DNA from: Branchiostoma floridae
Lineage: Eukaryota; Chordata; Leptocardii; Amphioxiformes; Branchiostomatidae
DNA: 64,000 bases
Assembly: GCF_000003815.2 (NCBI RefSeq)
Contig: NC_049993.1
Location: forward strand, 12,575,189-12,639,188
Direction of reading: 5' to 3'
Part shown: positions 21,058 through 33,834 of the stretch, piece after piece
Layout of the letters: each line of letters opens with the position of its first letter
Numbering within the stretch: position 1 is the stretch's first letter
Notes under the pieces: model-generated
Databases searched by the model: none
Seen by the model: only the letters and a program-made list of their open reading frames with translations
Told to the model about the DNA's origin: nothing
Translations under genes and position numbers: made by a program

Positions 21058-22341
21058 GTACGTGCTGCTTCTCTTCTTAACCTTAGGTGGGGTAAAAACC
21101 CAGCCCCAACATTTACAGTCTATGCCCCTAGGCGAAAGCAACGTCTAGATAAAAATCATGTCGCTTTCACAAACAAAAGTCTGGACTTGCCACACAACTT
21201 GGACCGAAGGTTTTTTTAATGCTCGCAAAGTACATTCATCCACATAGATTATGGTATACATAATCAATTGTGTAGTTGTTTTGTATGCAGTTATGATACT
21301 GTTGTGCACTGTATATAGCGATTATGATCAAACCCCAAAGCCTAATTGTTTTGTTTACATGCACTCTGAACTTTTGTTTGATCATACCATAATGATCACG
21401 TAATGCTCTTTCATGACATATATGTCTGGGCGTTGTTTAAGAATCACTGTGATATGTATAAGCTGGATATCTGGTACAATGATAGAATAGACATAATTAG
21501 AAGTTTATCTGTCAGTGTTTCTAAGCTGGACAGTGCTTAAATCCGGACAGCTGTCTTCAGTGGTCAGCTGAACTCAATTATTCAATTCTCCAGAGTACAG
21601 ACACCAAATTCTGTGTATTGTTATGCCTCAAGACAGCAACAACATTATTGTTGTTATGGCAATACAAGTACTATGATGCAGATTAGGAAATAGGTTTCTT
21701 TGATACTCTTAGTCATGTTTTTTTTATATTGAATTTGTGTATCAATTATATTGACTATGCAAGTATTAATGGTAACGTTTAACGTATGTGAAAAGGTGAA
21801 AAGTGATTATATGTTGAAGAAATCACCTTCTGAATTCATCCAGATGACACAGGGATTTTGTAATACACCGCAAACGCACAAAGTACACGTAGAGACACTT
21901 GTGTGCATTCAGGACATGTCCTCTATATGTCCGGTGTCATGAATTATTTACAAATTGGCTGTATAAAACCAATTTGGAAACTAGATTACTACTCGTCACC
22001 CGTGCATTACTGGTTACAAACCAGATTGGAGCGAGGACACGCACGATAGCTTTCTGGCGGCCGGCTAGAAATCATTCCGTCTTGTTTCGGGAGCATTAAT
22101 GTGATTGGAAGGGGTTTATGATGCACCCTGGTCGGTCCGTTCTGCCTGTTTTAATTTCATCACGTCCCAGTACCTGTGCCTGTTGCCTAACTCTGTAGCC
22201 AATATACAGATTTGGTGCCAAAAGGGCTATCTCGGGTGGGAGAAGGTTAACATTTGATGTCACCTTAATTTTTGTTACACACAGGTGTTAGATATATAAT
22301 GATTGGCAAGTGGTCAGAATATCAACAAGTTATTTCACCTT

Positions 22342-22455
22342 AGCTGGGCTTGAATATGCCACCTGTATATGCAGGTTAGTGCAGGTAAAATTGGAGCTGT
22401 GCAGGTATTTCTGATGTCTACTTGCACCTAACCTGCACTGGTCCATGGTAAAACC
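22342..22455 (+). mobile_element. hAT-type MITE remnant, GTGCAGGT variant, copy 1
   Basis: AGCTGGGCTTGAATATG is followed by repeated GTGCAGGT, AAAATTGGAGCTG, TGATGTCTACTTGCACCTAA and CCTGCACTGGTCCATGG. The last part matches the reverse complement of 34824-34935. The AAAATTGGAGCTGTGCA string is shared with 30151-30493. The Mutator-like element at 22456 is inserted at its right end. Confidence 0.6.
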
Positions 22456-23297
22456 TAGCCGCAGAGACGACTGTTGGCCTATTATCGCTTATACTACTAA
22501 CGCTCCCGGCCAACAGTCGCAGACTTCAACATTGAACGGAATCAAAAAATCGCCGAATAAACGAGCCGCTGCACTAATCCTCGGATCTCTGGGTGTCCCT
22601 CACTTCCTAACAGCCTTACCTAGCCAGCCGGAGCGTTTTCCGGCTCAAAAACCCCCTTCGCTAGCCGCGCCGGGACTAAATGCACTCCGATCGCACTGTT
22701 TATACACACCGAGTGGCGGCCATATTGGAAATACCAGCTTAGCCGGCGCGCCGAATCAGCCGCGCGAATAAGAGACTACTTTTCTGATAAGCCATTCCTA
22801 TGTGGGGAAAGTTGGAAAGTTCCCTGAAATTTCAAATAAACTATATTCAAGCAGAATAACAAACTGGAAAGGGCTTTGGATATTTTCAATGAGTTCAACA
22901 TGTTTTCTTTTTTTTTTTGNNNNNNNNNNNNNNNNNNNNNNNNNNNNNNNNNNNNNNNNNNNNNNNNNNNNNNNNNNNNNNNNNNNNNNNNNNNNNNNNN
23001 NNNNNNNNNNNNNNNNNNNTATTTCCAATATGGCCGCCACTCGGTGTGTATAAACAGTGCGATCGGAGTGCATTTAGTCCCGGCGCGGCTAGCGAAGGGG
23101 GTTTTTGAGCCGGAAAACGCTCCGGCTGGCTAGGTAAGGCTGTTAGGAAGTGAAGGACACCCAGAGATCCGAGGATTAGTGCAGCGGCTCGTTTATTCGG
23201 CGATTTTTTGATTCCGTTCAATGTTGAAGTCTGCGACTGTTGGCCGGGAGCGTTAGTAGTATAAGCGATAATAGGCCAACAGTCGTCTCTGCGGCTA
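22456..23297. mobile_element. Mutator-like element: 278-bp inverted termini, 9-bp target duplication
   Basis: Left arm 22456-22733 and right arm 23020-23297 are reverse complements over 278 bp with one mismatch that I can find (C versus T near 22598). Both ends are TAGCCGCAGAGACGACTG. They are flanked by an identical 9-bp direct repeat, GGTAAAACC, at 22447-22455 and 23298-23306. A 9-bp duplication with long inverted termini is the signature of Mutator/MULE transposons. The centre (22734-22919) is noncoding and ends in a 100-N gap that begins where a poly-T run starts. Near-identical arms indicate a recent insertion. The related frame in both arms (MVKPSRRDDCW and MVLPSRRDDCW) is only a by-product of arm identity. 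Confidence 0.82.
22920..23019. other. Assembly gap (100 N)
   Basis: Exactly 100 N, a conventional placeholder length. It lies inside the inverted-repeat transposon, where assembly is expected to fail. Confidence 0.99.
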
Positions 23298-24014
23298 GGT
23301 AAAACCATTCCATCATCCATGACAGTAGGGTGACATATATATATACAAAATGCCTTACATTTTTGGAAGTCTTAACAAGATTCAAACAGGTACTATTAGA
23401 AGCATATTTAAATCTTTTGTTCATTGATAGACTAAAACTACGAGTGAAAAAAAAAAAAAATCGAGAGAAAAATCTTGTCCGGTGAATGTAATTTTGCTTG
23501 GTCCCTGCACTGGTGCTTGTACAAAACGTATGCAGAAAAATGTATTCCAAGTCCTGTATTATGTTAGCCTTACTTCTGCTTGGTTCGGTTCAGTGATTGC
23601 TATGCCCATTGGAAAGGGGCGTTATCCCCAACTTTGAAGCCTTCTGATGTCATGTTGTACCACTTTGATATGCAAGATTAGAGTCCATCAGATGTAGCTC
23701 GAGGCTGTTAGAATGATCGTAAGTGCAGAACCGGGGTAGATATCCCTCTGTTGTTCGGGATTCGCTACTTTGTGTCCATTTGCTCTCGGTGATGACTCGG
23801 ATTTGTGAGCGGCACAAAAAAGCGCTACATTACAGCGCGACCTTTCAAAGGGATTGTTTTGTCAGCAAGACGTATGAACACGGTCGTAGATAAGGTCCAA
23901 CGCTGCCGTTGCAGTGAGCAAATGGTGTGAAGCATGAAGGATGAAAGTGTTTCTTTGAGACAGAATGGAGTAACTTTCTTCAAGTTTCTTAGCAATGTGA
24001 TAAGGTTCTTTGGA

Positions 24015-24118
24015 NNNNNNNNNNNNNNNNNNNNNNNNNNNNNNNNNNNNNNNNNNNNNNNNNNNNNNNNNNNNNNNNNNNNNNNNNNNNNNNNNNNNNN
24101 NNNNNNNNNNNNNNNNNN
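24015..24118. other. Assembly gap (104 N)
   Basis: Run of 104 N in the long intron. The flanks show no inverted or direct repeat that I can see. Confidence 0.99.
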
Positions 24119-26135
24119 CAAGTCTGTGTATTTGAGCCACACAGAACAATGAAGCCAGGAGTGAAAGCCGAGAAAAATCCCGCGCTGCCAGCAATGGCCC
24201 TGTGTGCTCGTGACTGGTGCGATTCGCAAAGCCTTCCCCTGCAACCGTGCATTTAGTAAAGCTCCAATATCCCTCTCACAGTCATATGTCCGAAGGCAAG
24301 GATTGGCTGAAAGAACGTTAAATATACACCCATTTATAAGACGTACGGGTGGGATAGTCTTGGATTTATGTAATGCAAGGTTGTGTCATGTATGTGCATG
24401 TGTTTCCTTAATGAAAGCAATTTTGCTAGAATTTTATTTTAGCTTTCATACAAAATAGATCATCATGTTTGTATTCAGCATCAAATGCGTGAGTGTGCAT
24501 GTGTGAGTGTGATTGAAGACCGAGTCGTTACCATACATATAGGCGTACATTTTCCTGCGGAAGGTGTCGCGGAATATTTGATTCGCCCCATAAGTTCGTC
24601 ACGAGATGCTGAGTGCGACCCAGAAAGCCACTTTACCGTTGGCAAGAGGCGTGACTGCGAGCACATTTTTATTGGATCCCCTTGAGTCATTACCTAGTAA
24701 GGCAGGAAATGCTACAAGGTGGGCTTACCGGTTTCAGAATATCAGGTAGAAAGTGTACTCATAAGGTCATATGGTGTAAGTGACTTTTGTTGAATCCGTG
24801 ACTTGCGTTGTTTGTCACAACTATAATACAGGTGCGTAAAAACATTCTTCCCATGAATTCTCCCTGTCAGCATTTTTTAATTAAAGATGAAAACATGAGT
24901 AGTGCTGTCTCTCTCTCACTACCATTTTGTCAATCACTTTGATGCATGCTCCCCAGGAAAATTTCAAACTTGTTATCCCTGCATGTATGACACTGTTTCC
25001 TGCATTTTGAAGGACAAATGTCTAATGACTTTGTCTTCATTCTAGTATTTCATCACTTTTGAACTTGAATGCCAGTTGGAAATGTGTGAAGTTTTGATTT
25101 TAATCTAGTCAAGGGGGGCAGAGAATTGAGAAATTTTTGCCCGTCCCTAACAACAAAATTTCGTGCAGGGACAGAAGGATGGACTCTGGAGAGAGCCACG
25201 ATTCTCGGTGAAATCAAGGCAATAATTGAACTTCCCTCAGAAAATAGATTGAACGACTGGAGTGCGAATTTCATTTCCGAGGAAAATCGCGCTCTACTGT
25301 AATTTCGTGTCCTGCATCGTTCATCAACGGTCCGTGACGGATTAGGTACCGCACGCGCTAAGGGATTGGACAAGGCAATAATAGTATGAAGGACACTCCA
25401 TCATATAAAGAATATTAGGTTAGTTTCAATGTGTTTTTCATGACGTTCCAAAGAGGTGTAACCATGATTTTCTGCCCGGGAAAATCGATAGAGAAGTAGC
25501 CATTCCAACTGCATTCAAGGACAAATCTAAATTGCAAGTTGGTTTCAGGTTTGAAATTGCTCTGAATCCAATTTTCTCCAGCAGACTATGTTATAGCTGT
25601 TGCTACTCCTTTCTGAGTACAGTAAAAAAGATTTTGCATGTTTTAAGTAGACATTACATTGTTCACACAGCAGAAAGGTAGTCTACCTGACGCGTCTTTG
25701 GACTCAAAAAGTCATTTCCCACTGGAGTACGATCACTGCACGATTTTAGAGGGATCGACTGTTGTTTGCAGGTCACAGAACCTTGTCCAATGTAATGGTG
25801 GATTTTCGGACAGAGAACTTGAGGTCTCAAACTCAGGGTTCGGCTCTAAAATTGGCCCAAAAAAAGATTTGTCAGTTTTTGTCAAAGAATGTTGTTACTG
25901 GCTACATTTCTCAAACCTAATTTGGTTTGTACTAGACACAAAATACACCAGCTTTAGTGGTTATTAATAGGTCCATACATTGCATTACACTACAGTACAG
26001 ACACATGGAAAGTTGGGAACTCACATGTAAGTGTTACAACATAGACTTGTGTACAGTGTAATCTTGTGCATACATGTATGTGTGTGTTTAGACACTGGAC
26101 AGGGTACAACAAGTTTGTAAAATAAACTGTCCCTA

Positions 26136-26396
26136 TAGGGCCAGTATTTCAGGTCATTTCCACTGGCCCAGGGAACAACTTTTCATTGGCCCAAAGTTTC
26201 AAAACATTCCTCCGATTTCCGTCTGCATTTCAGTCAAGAAATGCACTTAAAAATGTATATATACAGACAAGCAGGCTAGAAGACCAATGATTATGCATAG
26301 AAAATGGTAATGACCCAATTGGGCAAGTACGCTGTAACATTTATTGGCCCAATGGGCTTTTCCACTGGCCCAAGGCCATAGGGCTATTGAACTGGA
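26136..26396. mobile_element. Short element with recurrent (A/T)TTGGCCC / CACTGGCCC motif
   Basis: CACTGGCCC or ATTGGCCC occurs at least five times, and GGCCCAATGGGC forms a palindrome. The last block, CACTGGCCCAAGGCCATAGG followed by GCTATTGAACTGG, is the counterpart of the closing block of 1-240 with a different repeated word. Noncoding. Confidence 0.5.
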
Positions 26397-29011
26397 TTTT
26401 CCTGATGTAGGTATAGACTTGAGAAACAAAACCACTGTTATGTTAAAATAATTTTTGTCCATATCAATTGTTTTTGTCGAGGCTTTTCCTCACTCTTCGG
26501 TGATCCTCAGGGCTTTGTACATCTGTCATGTCTTTTGAAAGTAAAGTGGGTGTGGCCATGTGTTACCATAGTAATTAAGACATCTGCCATGAGAACATAA
26601 TTTGAACTGAATTCTAGTCAGTGTTTTCCATTGGTACTTTTTAAAATGCATACTTTATGATACAACACATGACAAAAATGTTCAGACCATTCGAACATGA
26701 AAGCCGCTGTTACACAGTTGATGAGTTTAGGCGATATTTGTCGATAGCTTGAAGGTCAGCGAATAAAAAAATTGTAGAGACGAGCGTATTAATTGAAAAT
26801 TTACCTCACTACACTGGACGGGGCTGGGGACTTGCAAAGATCGGTTGATCTCTACAGATCTTGTGATGAAAGAAAGAACACAAGACGTACATTGCTTCTG
26901 AAAATATCATTTAGAGCTGGCAGACTCGACATAATAAGTTGTGTGACAGGGGAAGTATACTATAAATCATTGTAGTCTCAGAGTTTAGTTCTACATTTCT
27001 TCTCGAATGTCTGTGACAAACACTGAAAACATGAGTGGTCTAGTCTGGGAAGAACCCTGATATAAATGATTTTTCTTCTGAAAGGCAGTACTGTACATCA
27101 AATGAATATTGATGATCTGAAGGTCTTGTGCAGAGTTGTGACATGTGTGCCCTGGGCATTAACAATGGTCTGTGCCTGTGAAGACATTTGTATGCTAAGA
27201 GTCAGGGGATGTAATAAGGGGACGGTCCTGACCAATCCTGACCCTGTGATGTCATCAGGACATCTGGCGGCTCCTCTCCCAGCAGATGTTGGGACGGAGA
27301 CGTCCTCACACTTACAGTGTACGTTAGCAGCAAACTGTCAGAAAACAACCAGCCAGGATATGACTAAAGGTATGTGTGGGGAGACAGACCTCTTCCATGG
27401 GAAATGTACAGAATGTCTGGTTTAGAAGCTCAGAGTTACAGTATAACTATAAGTGATAACATTGAAAACTTATAATGACATGTAAGACACCATCATTTCG
27501 TCATTAGTAATAGTACACATGAAGCCCTGAGGCAGTAACAGTATTCAGTGCTTGCGTTCCTTTATCATAAAGTTTTTGTAGAATTGATGGTTGTTGAAGT
27601 ATTTAGAAATTGTTTTAAAAAGTAGCTTTCCTGTAGCAATGTATAACTTGTGCAATGGTCCCAAAAGTTTTAAGTAACCAAATTCATGCCATCTGTCACC
27701 ATTGCATTCTCTAGTACAAAACAGACTTTTATATTCGCATAGACATTTTTTTTATTACATGTAATGATCTAATACAATGCTATCTCTGGTGGAATGATTC
27801 CATTACAATGGTTAAAATGTTTGGTATTGGTCTTATAATAAAAGTTATAATGAATTTTATATCAGTTAGGGGCCATCATAGTTTAAAGCTCTCCTGGGAC
27901 TTTGCTTGCTCGGATATCTCATTGTTAGGCTGTCAAGCACAGATGTTTTCTCCCAGTCCGTGTTTACATCCAGACATTGAACTTTACCCTGTTAGACTGA
28001 AGTTAATGTGTGCTGAGAAAAGAAACAAACCTGTAACGGCAGACCAGCAAATGTTGATGTTTTTTGGGGACAATGGTGAAATATTTGTCCAATTTGTGGT
28101 CCTAATTACTGTAGAATGTTTGGGTAATATATCTGGTTGTCTGCAAGTGGTGGTCCAACTGCAGCCGTAAGAATGCCGAGGCCTGACAACATTGTAAGTA
28201 GTAACTTGTGTTGACAAGTGTTCTTCAAATTAGAGACTTGTATTTCAGTCAAAGCTCTGAATGTAATTTATATCTTCAAGTGTGTCTAGAAATACATGTA
28301 GTAGCATTTGTGAGTATGTCATGCCTTTTCATTGTCAAATTCATGGCCATGTTTTTTGACAGTTAAATGTTTTATTGTAGGTTGTAGTCAGATTTAATGA
28401 AAAAAAAATGTTGGTTTGTTATTGTTCAGTATAGGTTTCCCATGATTGCTTGTATCTAGCAGACCTATTGTCTACAAATTGACAAAGAATTGACTATATT
28501 AGTACTATAATTACATTCATGTTGATTTTGGAAAATTAGGGATTTAGTGGGCAAAATTACATCCTACATATAGCAATCCAGCTGTTCAATGTAAACAAGC
28601 ACAGCTTATAACTTAATGATGATAGAAGTGAACAATTACATTTTTCATTATATCATGCCTCGTGCCTGTATTGTAGATAGTATCCCTGTATGGTTCACGT
28701 GTTACCTACATGTACATAACCTCAGTCATGGTCGATGACTCATGCTTTCTCCTGACATTTGGTTACAACTAACGCACATCCATCCATGGTGATTCACTAC
28801 TAGTACTAAGCCTGCTAAGTCCCTGTGCATTTGCCCGCCATACCATCACACTGTGAAAGCACGGACTCCATTGTTCTCCACTCCTCGTAAAACTTTCGCG
28901 AGTGCGTCCCGATGAGGCGTGTGGTTGATGAAAACGCGTAGGCGGCGGTGGCGGCAACGACGCAGGTATTCCGCCCGCAAGTCATGGTACCCGAGCAGGC
29001 AATTTCACCCC

Positions 29012-29050
29012 ATGCCCGGAATACTGGAAGTGGAGTCCAGTCTATCCATT
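29012..29050 (+). CDS. Candidate alternative first coding exon of the SAM-domain gene (13 aa)
   Basis: In a GC- and CpG-rich patch (28850-29060), the ATG at 29012 opens MPGILEVESSLSI and runs into a textbook donor, ATT/GTAAGTA, at 29051. It ends in phase 0, the same phase as exon 1 (ends 21057) and as needed by the exon at 57054. If used, it would give an isoform lacking the SAM domain. No TATA is evident. This is a prediction from splice logic only; the GC-rich patch could instead be an enhancer. Confidence 0.35.
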
Positions 29051-30150
29051 GTAAGTACGGATTTATAGGAGTGTTTTAAGGCGGCACTTTCACTTCTTGG
29101 ACAGGTTTTTAGCGGTGATTGATAGGTGCCATTGCCATAAGCCTAGGCAAGGGCAGCAGAAAGGGCAGGAGTGTATTAAGCTCAGAAAAGGGCATTGATT
29201 TCTATCGGAATTCAATACGTCTCCATACATTACTGGGAAGGGGGAAATGGCTTCTTGCCTTCCTTCAGCTGTGTAATATAAATGAGTTCTAAATTCTATT
29301 CATATTTGAGAAAGAAAATTTTGGAAAGACATTGGATGTAGTAAAATATATTGCAATTGCAGTGCATACAACAAGGTATATTATTTTATAGAGATTGAAG
29401 ACCATCTTTTATTACAAAGGAAGATACCTGTATTAATATCCATCTAGACATTGTTATGATCATCTTACACTCACTCACTATCATCTTCATAAAAGAAAGT
29501 CTTGACTTTGAGTTATTGGTAGATAGAAAGCACCATATCTATATTTTATATGTGCATACTTTGTACAGAAAAGGAAACTCATTTTACTTGTACATGTATA
29601 TTAAATGTATACTTTAACCCACAGATGCCCTTTATATAACTTGTTTTTGTAAAAAAAATGTCTGTTCCTAATTGCTTTGGTTTTAACACGTGCTTGATTT
29701 GATATTCCTTGGAGAAATCTTGTTGTGTAACTTGTTTTCGCAGTATGACAAAAAAGTTTATTGCTTGAAGGGAATTTGGGGTATGTACAATGGTACAGAA
29801 AATTCAAGTCTAGGTCGGATCCAGGGTTCGGACCCGAACTTGGACCTGATTATAGCAATACAGTTGTATAGTGTAATGTTTGCCTATTGACTTTTCCTCA
29901 GCTTATAATTATATTCAACAAACAACAATCATGCTGTTGCCATGATGTCGCATCATGATATCATGATGTTTTCTGTCTTGTTTAATCTGAATTATAAGGA
30001 TTTCTTTGAATTGTACATGAAAGTCATAGATCCAGATCAAAGCTGATGGATACAATCTTTGTTTTTCCTTAGACTTGAATTGGTCTTTTTAGCAATATAT
30101 TTTTCTTTGAACATGAAAGGCCCCTTTGAACCTCAAACATACATGCACAT

Positions 30151-30493
30151 TCAGGGCTCGAAATACTGGGTGCATGTGCACCCAGGTGCACCCAAAATTG
30201 GAGCTGTGCACCCAAGTATTTTCAGGGTGCACCCAAACATCTTCTTACGTTTATGTATGTAAAGATGTCAAAGTATACTAGTATACATCATATTCTTGAC
30301 ATCTAAGTGTTAGAAAGATAATATAAATGTCTGTCATGGTACTTGTTTATGAATTTGATAACTTGTAACTAAGTTTTATTATTAGGTTATTATTTAAATT
30401 TAAGTGGTGCACCCAAAAATTTTTTGGTGCACCCAATTTTTTACGCTGGGTGCACCAGTGCACCTAATCCCAAAAATGAATTTTGAGCCCTGA
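30151..30493. mobile_element. hAT-type MITE, GTGCACCC variant
   Basis: Ends TCAGGGCTCGAAAT and ATTTTGAGCCCTGA are inverted repeats; CAGGG-starting termini are typical of hAT elements. The word GTGCACCC or its complement occurs about eight times, in clusters next to both ends, and AAAATTGGAGCTGTGCA is shared with 22342-22455. I could not find a clean 8-bp target duplication. No transposase. Confidence 0.65.
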
Positions 30494-31189
30494 CATTGCA
30501 TCTGAACAAGTCACATATATTTGATTACCCTTGAGGTAAAGTATTTTCTTTGATAAGACATAGGTATGATGTTGCATTATGTTGCAGTACTGATACAACC
30601 TGCTAGATGGCAGTTTTGTCATGTCGCATAGATCTGCAATACAAGATAAGAAGGTTTTATCAGTATATCATATGGCTGAGATGTTGAGTCATGGTATCTG
30701 CAATGCATATTCTGCCATAAGACTATCAAGTAGCAAATCTTGAAGAAAAAGAGTTAAAGGTTATTTTTCATGTAGAAATTAATAAAAAACAATACTGGAA
30801 CCTTTACATTTTTTATCATCAGCAGTCTGACCATTTCCAAAAATTATCCACTTGCTTGAGTAGCTATTAAATTGCATGTCTTAGTACCTGGATGTCTAAC
30901 CTTCATTGACATATCATTAGAAATCTTTCAAATGTGTAAAAAATATGTTATTTAGCACATGGAGATTGTACCTAACAGTGATACTAGTCTTAGTATAATT
31001 GTTCTTTGTTTTCTGAACTGTCATAGTGTTTTTATTCAGAAGTCTTCAAAGGCCTTGATCAAACATGCATATCCACCAATGCTTCCACTTTCATCATGCC
31101 ACTCTATGGTCGACCTACGGAACCTCTATCTACCAGACCAGAGTTGATAATATCCATCATTGGAGTGTCAGTTCAAATTCAACTAACTG

Positions 31190-31700
31190 GAACGTAGTCT
31201 AAAGATTACCCGTGACCTGTCTCCGTCCCCCTGTAGACCTGAAGCGTGCCTGCCCATTCCAATGCAGCCGGTATCATTACCATTCCACGTACATTCCCAG
31301 TCAATCAGCCCACGGCATGATTTGTCTACCTAACTGGCAATAAAGCTTTTACCCTGGGTTAGAACCTAATTTACTCGCCGGCTATTGGAGAGAGACACTC
31401 GATCTCAAACAACACACGACAGGGAGAATAGGAGGCAAGGTTTGCCGTATCGTTGAGGATTCGTCAATGTCACTTCCGTGCCTACGGGGCTTTATGTCAT
31501 TGGAAGGTTGATTAGGAGTTTTTTGAGAGGCCAGGCTGCTTGGTTTATTATGCGGCAGCACAAGGAGAGATTACCGGGACGTCTTGTGACAGCGCGGCGA
31601 GAGAGATAAGGAACGAGACGCGGAGATGGCAGCGTACTGTCAGTGTTGTCTCGGTCGCCATCCAAGGTCGCCCCCTCCCAAACCAAAATGGAGGCGACGC
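31190..31700. promoter_or_regulatory. CpG-richer island in the intron
   Basis: Locally higher GC and CpG than its surroundings (for example around 31480-31700), with GGCAATAAAGCTTTTACC (31338 region; Hox/Cdx-like) and no open frame with splice sites. Candidate enhancer or promoter; weak evidence. Confidence 0.25.
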
Positions 31701-33225
31701 CTGCTCGCTATAGTAGGTTGTTTTCGTACTTATCGTAGATATACAAACGTATGCCATATTTTTTTCAGATGTTGGTATTGAAGCTCTTTCTGTCCATTGC
31801 CACTCTTACCTTGCCATATGGGATATCCACTGTATCAGATATGTTGTATAATAATTAATATCTATGAATTAATCTTTACAATTTCGAAATTCGAATATAT
31901 AGATTGGAAGAAACTAGATGTGGTTCTAAGCAACATACTTCATTACAACATTTTACATTGTACTGCAATACTACAATTATAACTCTACAATTATCATTAT
32001 AATAATTATACAACAATGGCTTTAGCAAAAATGCAACAGGCTTGAAAAACAAAATCCCCATTACCTCATCGTTACGTGAGCTACAGTATAGCTAATGATG
32101 TTTCCTGTTTTTCCAAAATCTGACAGCAAGTTGTTGATTTGGGTCAGCGTAGAATGGGAGGCTAATTTGTGTTATCTAATTCTCTGATCTCAATTTGCTA
32201 TAGTAAAATGAGATTCGTGTGGCCTGGTTTAGAGTTCTTCTATAGCATTATCTATATGAAAAAATCTCATAACTAGGATGATAATCATGCATTATGATGG
32301 ATTACAATGGCCCTGTAAATATATTTCTTTTCATAGTGGTTCTATTTTACAGTAAGACTTGGAGGGGATAATATGCTTTTTGTGGTGTGAAGTTTGCATT
32401 TAAAACAGAATAACAAAACACATAAGTATTTGTGGAATTATGACTTTATGGAAAATCGCAACACTGATTTTACCACATAGCAAATCATAGATGAATGTAC
32501 AGTAGTTATACTTTAAGAATGTCTATGGTTTGTAATGTGTATATTGTATGTATTAGCAGTCCTTCCCGTATGTGTGTTAAGCAACTGTGTTTTTCAGACA
32601 TTAAATCCTGTTGCATCGATCTTTACTAAGATTTATTCCCCATAGGAGCTGATATACATTCATGGCTAGTTACACTTCCAGTGTAATTTATACACCCTTC
32701 CAGTCTAATTGTACCAGGAGGATCGGCCTGCCTTGCTACATTCATCTTCAGTTTGCAGAGACAAACAAAATGACCACTAGTTGACTGTTAAAGCATGGGC
32801 AGAATTTAAGTTTTCTCTTTATGGTAGACCCCTCCAATTTATTTATTTATTTCTTTTTTTTTCATTTTAAAGGACATACATGGAAAGGACAAGATGAAAA
32901 CAAGTCGTAGGGAAGAGAACTTGGTTACCAATGTTCCAGTCTAGCATTATTGTTTTGTACATCAGAACCAAGAATTTAAATTGATTTGTCCCAATATCAC
33001 TTCAGATTTTATTTGTGTGTTAGTGTTGAGAAATATCATAGTGTGGTACCGTAACAATAGTACTAGGCTTGTAAAATGTGTTGCCACATTGGCTACAAAC
33101 ATGTATGTGGCCTACATTTTGTATGTATGTAGTTTGATCATTATTATAGTATTAATAGCTTTCGAAAATACCAAGGTATGTTTGAGAACACTCTTGGACA
33201 CAAGATTAGGACATTTCTGCCCTTA

Positions 33226-33328
33226 ACTATTCTCCAAGCAGAGGCTGAGTCGCGGAGATATTGTTGTAGTCGGGATTTTACCGGCTTGCTACTCTCCTGG
33301 GAGACTCAACCTCTGCTTGGAGAATAGT
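33226..33328. mobile_element. MITE with CTCCAAGCAGAGG-type termini, copy 3
   Basis: Perfect 19-bp inverted termini, ACTATTCTCCAAGCAGAGG, enclose 65 bp. Same family as 19400-19586 and 19956-20027. Confidence 0.75.
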
Positions 33329-33813
33329 CCTTTACCAACTCGGCCCAGTCAACTCGGGGAAACACCCTGGTCAACTGGGCCAAGGCTGACTTGACCAGGG
33401 CGTTGGTTTGTTTGTTTGTTTTATTTGGATCTCCATGTATTAGTGACACTAAATGTTGGTAAACGGCTGAAACATTCACCATCCCATTCTTATCATTGAC
33501 AGATCTCAAATGCATCGACATGATAGATACTGCTAGGCATCCTTCAGTCTATAGTTGCTGTGTAACATCCCAAGTGATTACTGTATGTGTACGTGCTTAT
33601 ACTAGTTATAGCCCACTCTCTGTGAAGGGTTAGAGGATTCCCTGAATGCCACTGGCCATCCAGCACCAAGTGTTGTCCACTGCACACATTCTGACCACTG
33701 GGTGGACATTCCTTCAATATGTAGTTTGGTCCGACCACATGGCCGACCCTTCACCGCGGCATGCGTCCAATCTGTCCATCATTGGGAAGTATGTGTGAAG
33801 TCTGTCAGTTGAA

Positions 33814-33834
33814 CCCCCCCCCCCCCCCAAAAAA
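33814..33834. repeat. Poly-C run followed by poly-A
   Basis: About 15 C then 8 A; a simple repeat, possibly a G-quadruplex on the minus strand. Confidence 0.9.

Noticed and set aside
20574-21141. Two long minus-strand frames over the SAM exon
   Set aside because: They mirror the GC-rich coding exon; the plus-strand frame has the TATA box, SAM-like pattern and splice donor.
22447-23306. Inverted repeat as an assembly artefact around a gap
   Set aside because: The exact 9-bp direct repeat at the outer borders and the related uninterrupted site at 34824-34935 favour a real insertion, though long reads are still needed.
22895-23320. Matching frames in both arms of the inverted repeat as a gene pair
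   Set aside because: The similarity is explained by near-identical transposon arms; one frame runs through the N gap.
24485-24690. Short CpG-richer frames on both strands
   Set aside because: No splice signals or recognisable protein pattern; at most a noncoding conserved patch.
27319-27370. Possible 52-nt exon between CACACTTACAG and AAAG/GTATGTG
   Set aside because: Only one frame is open, and its end phase does not fit the phase-0 exon at 57054.
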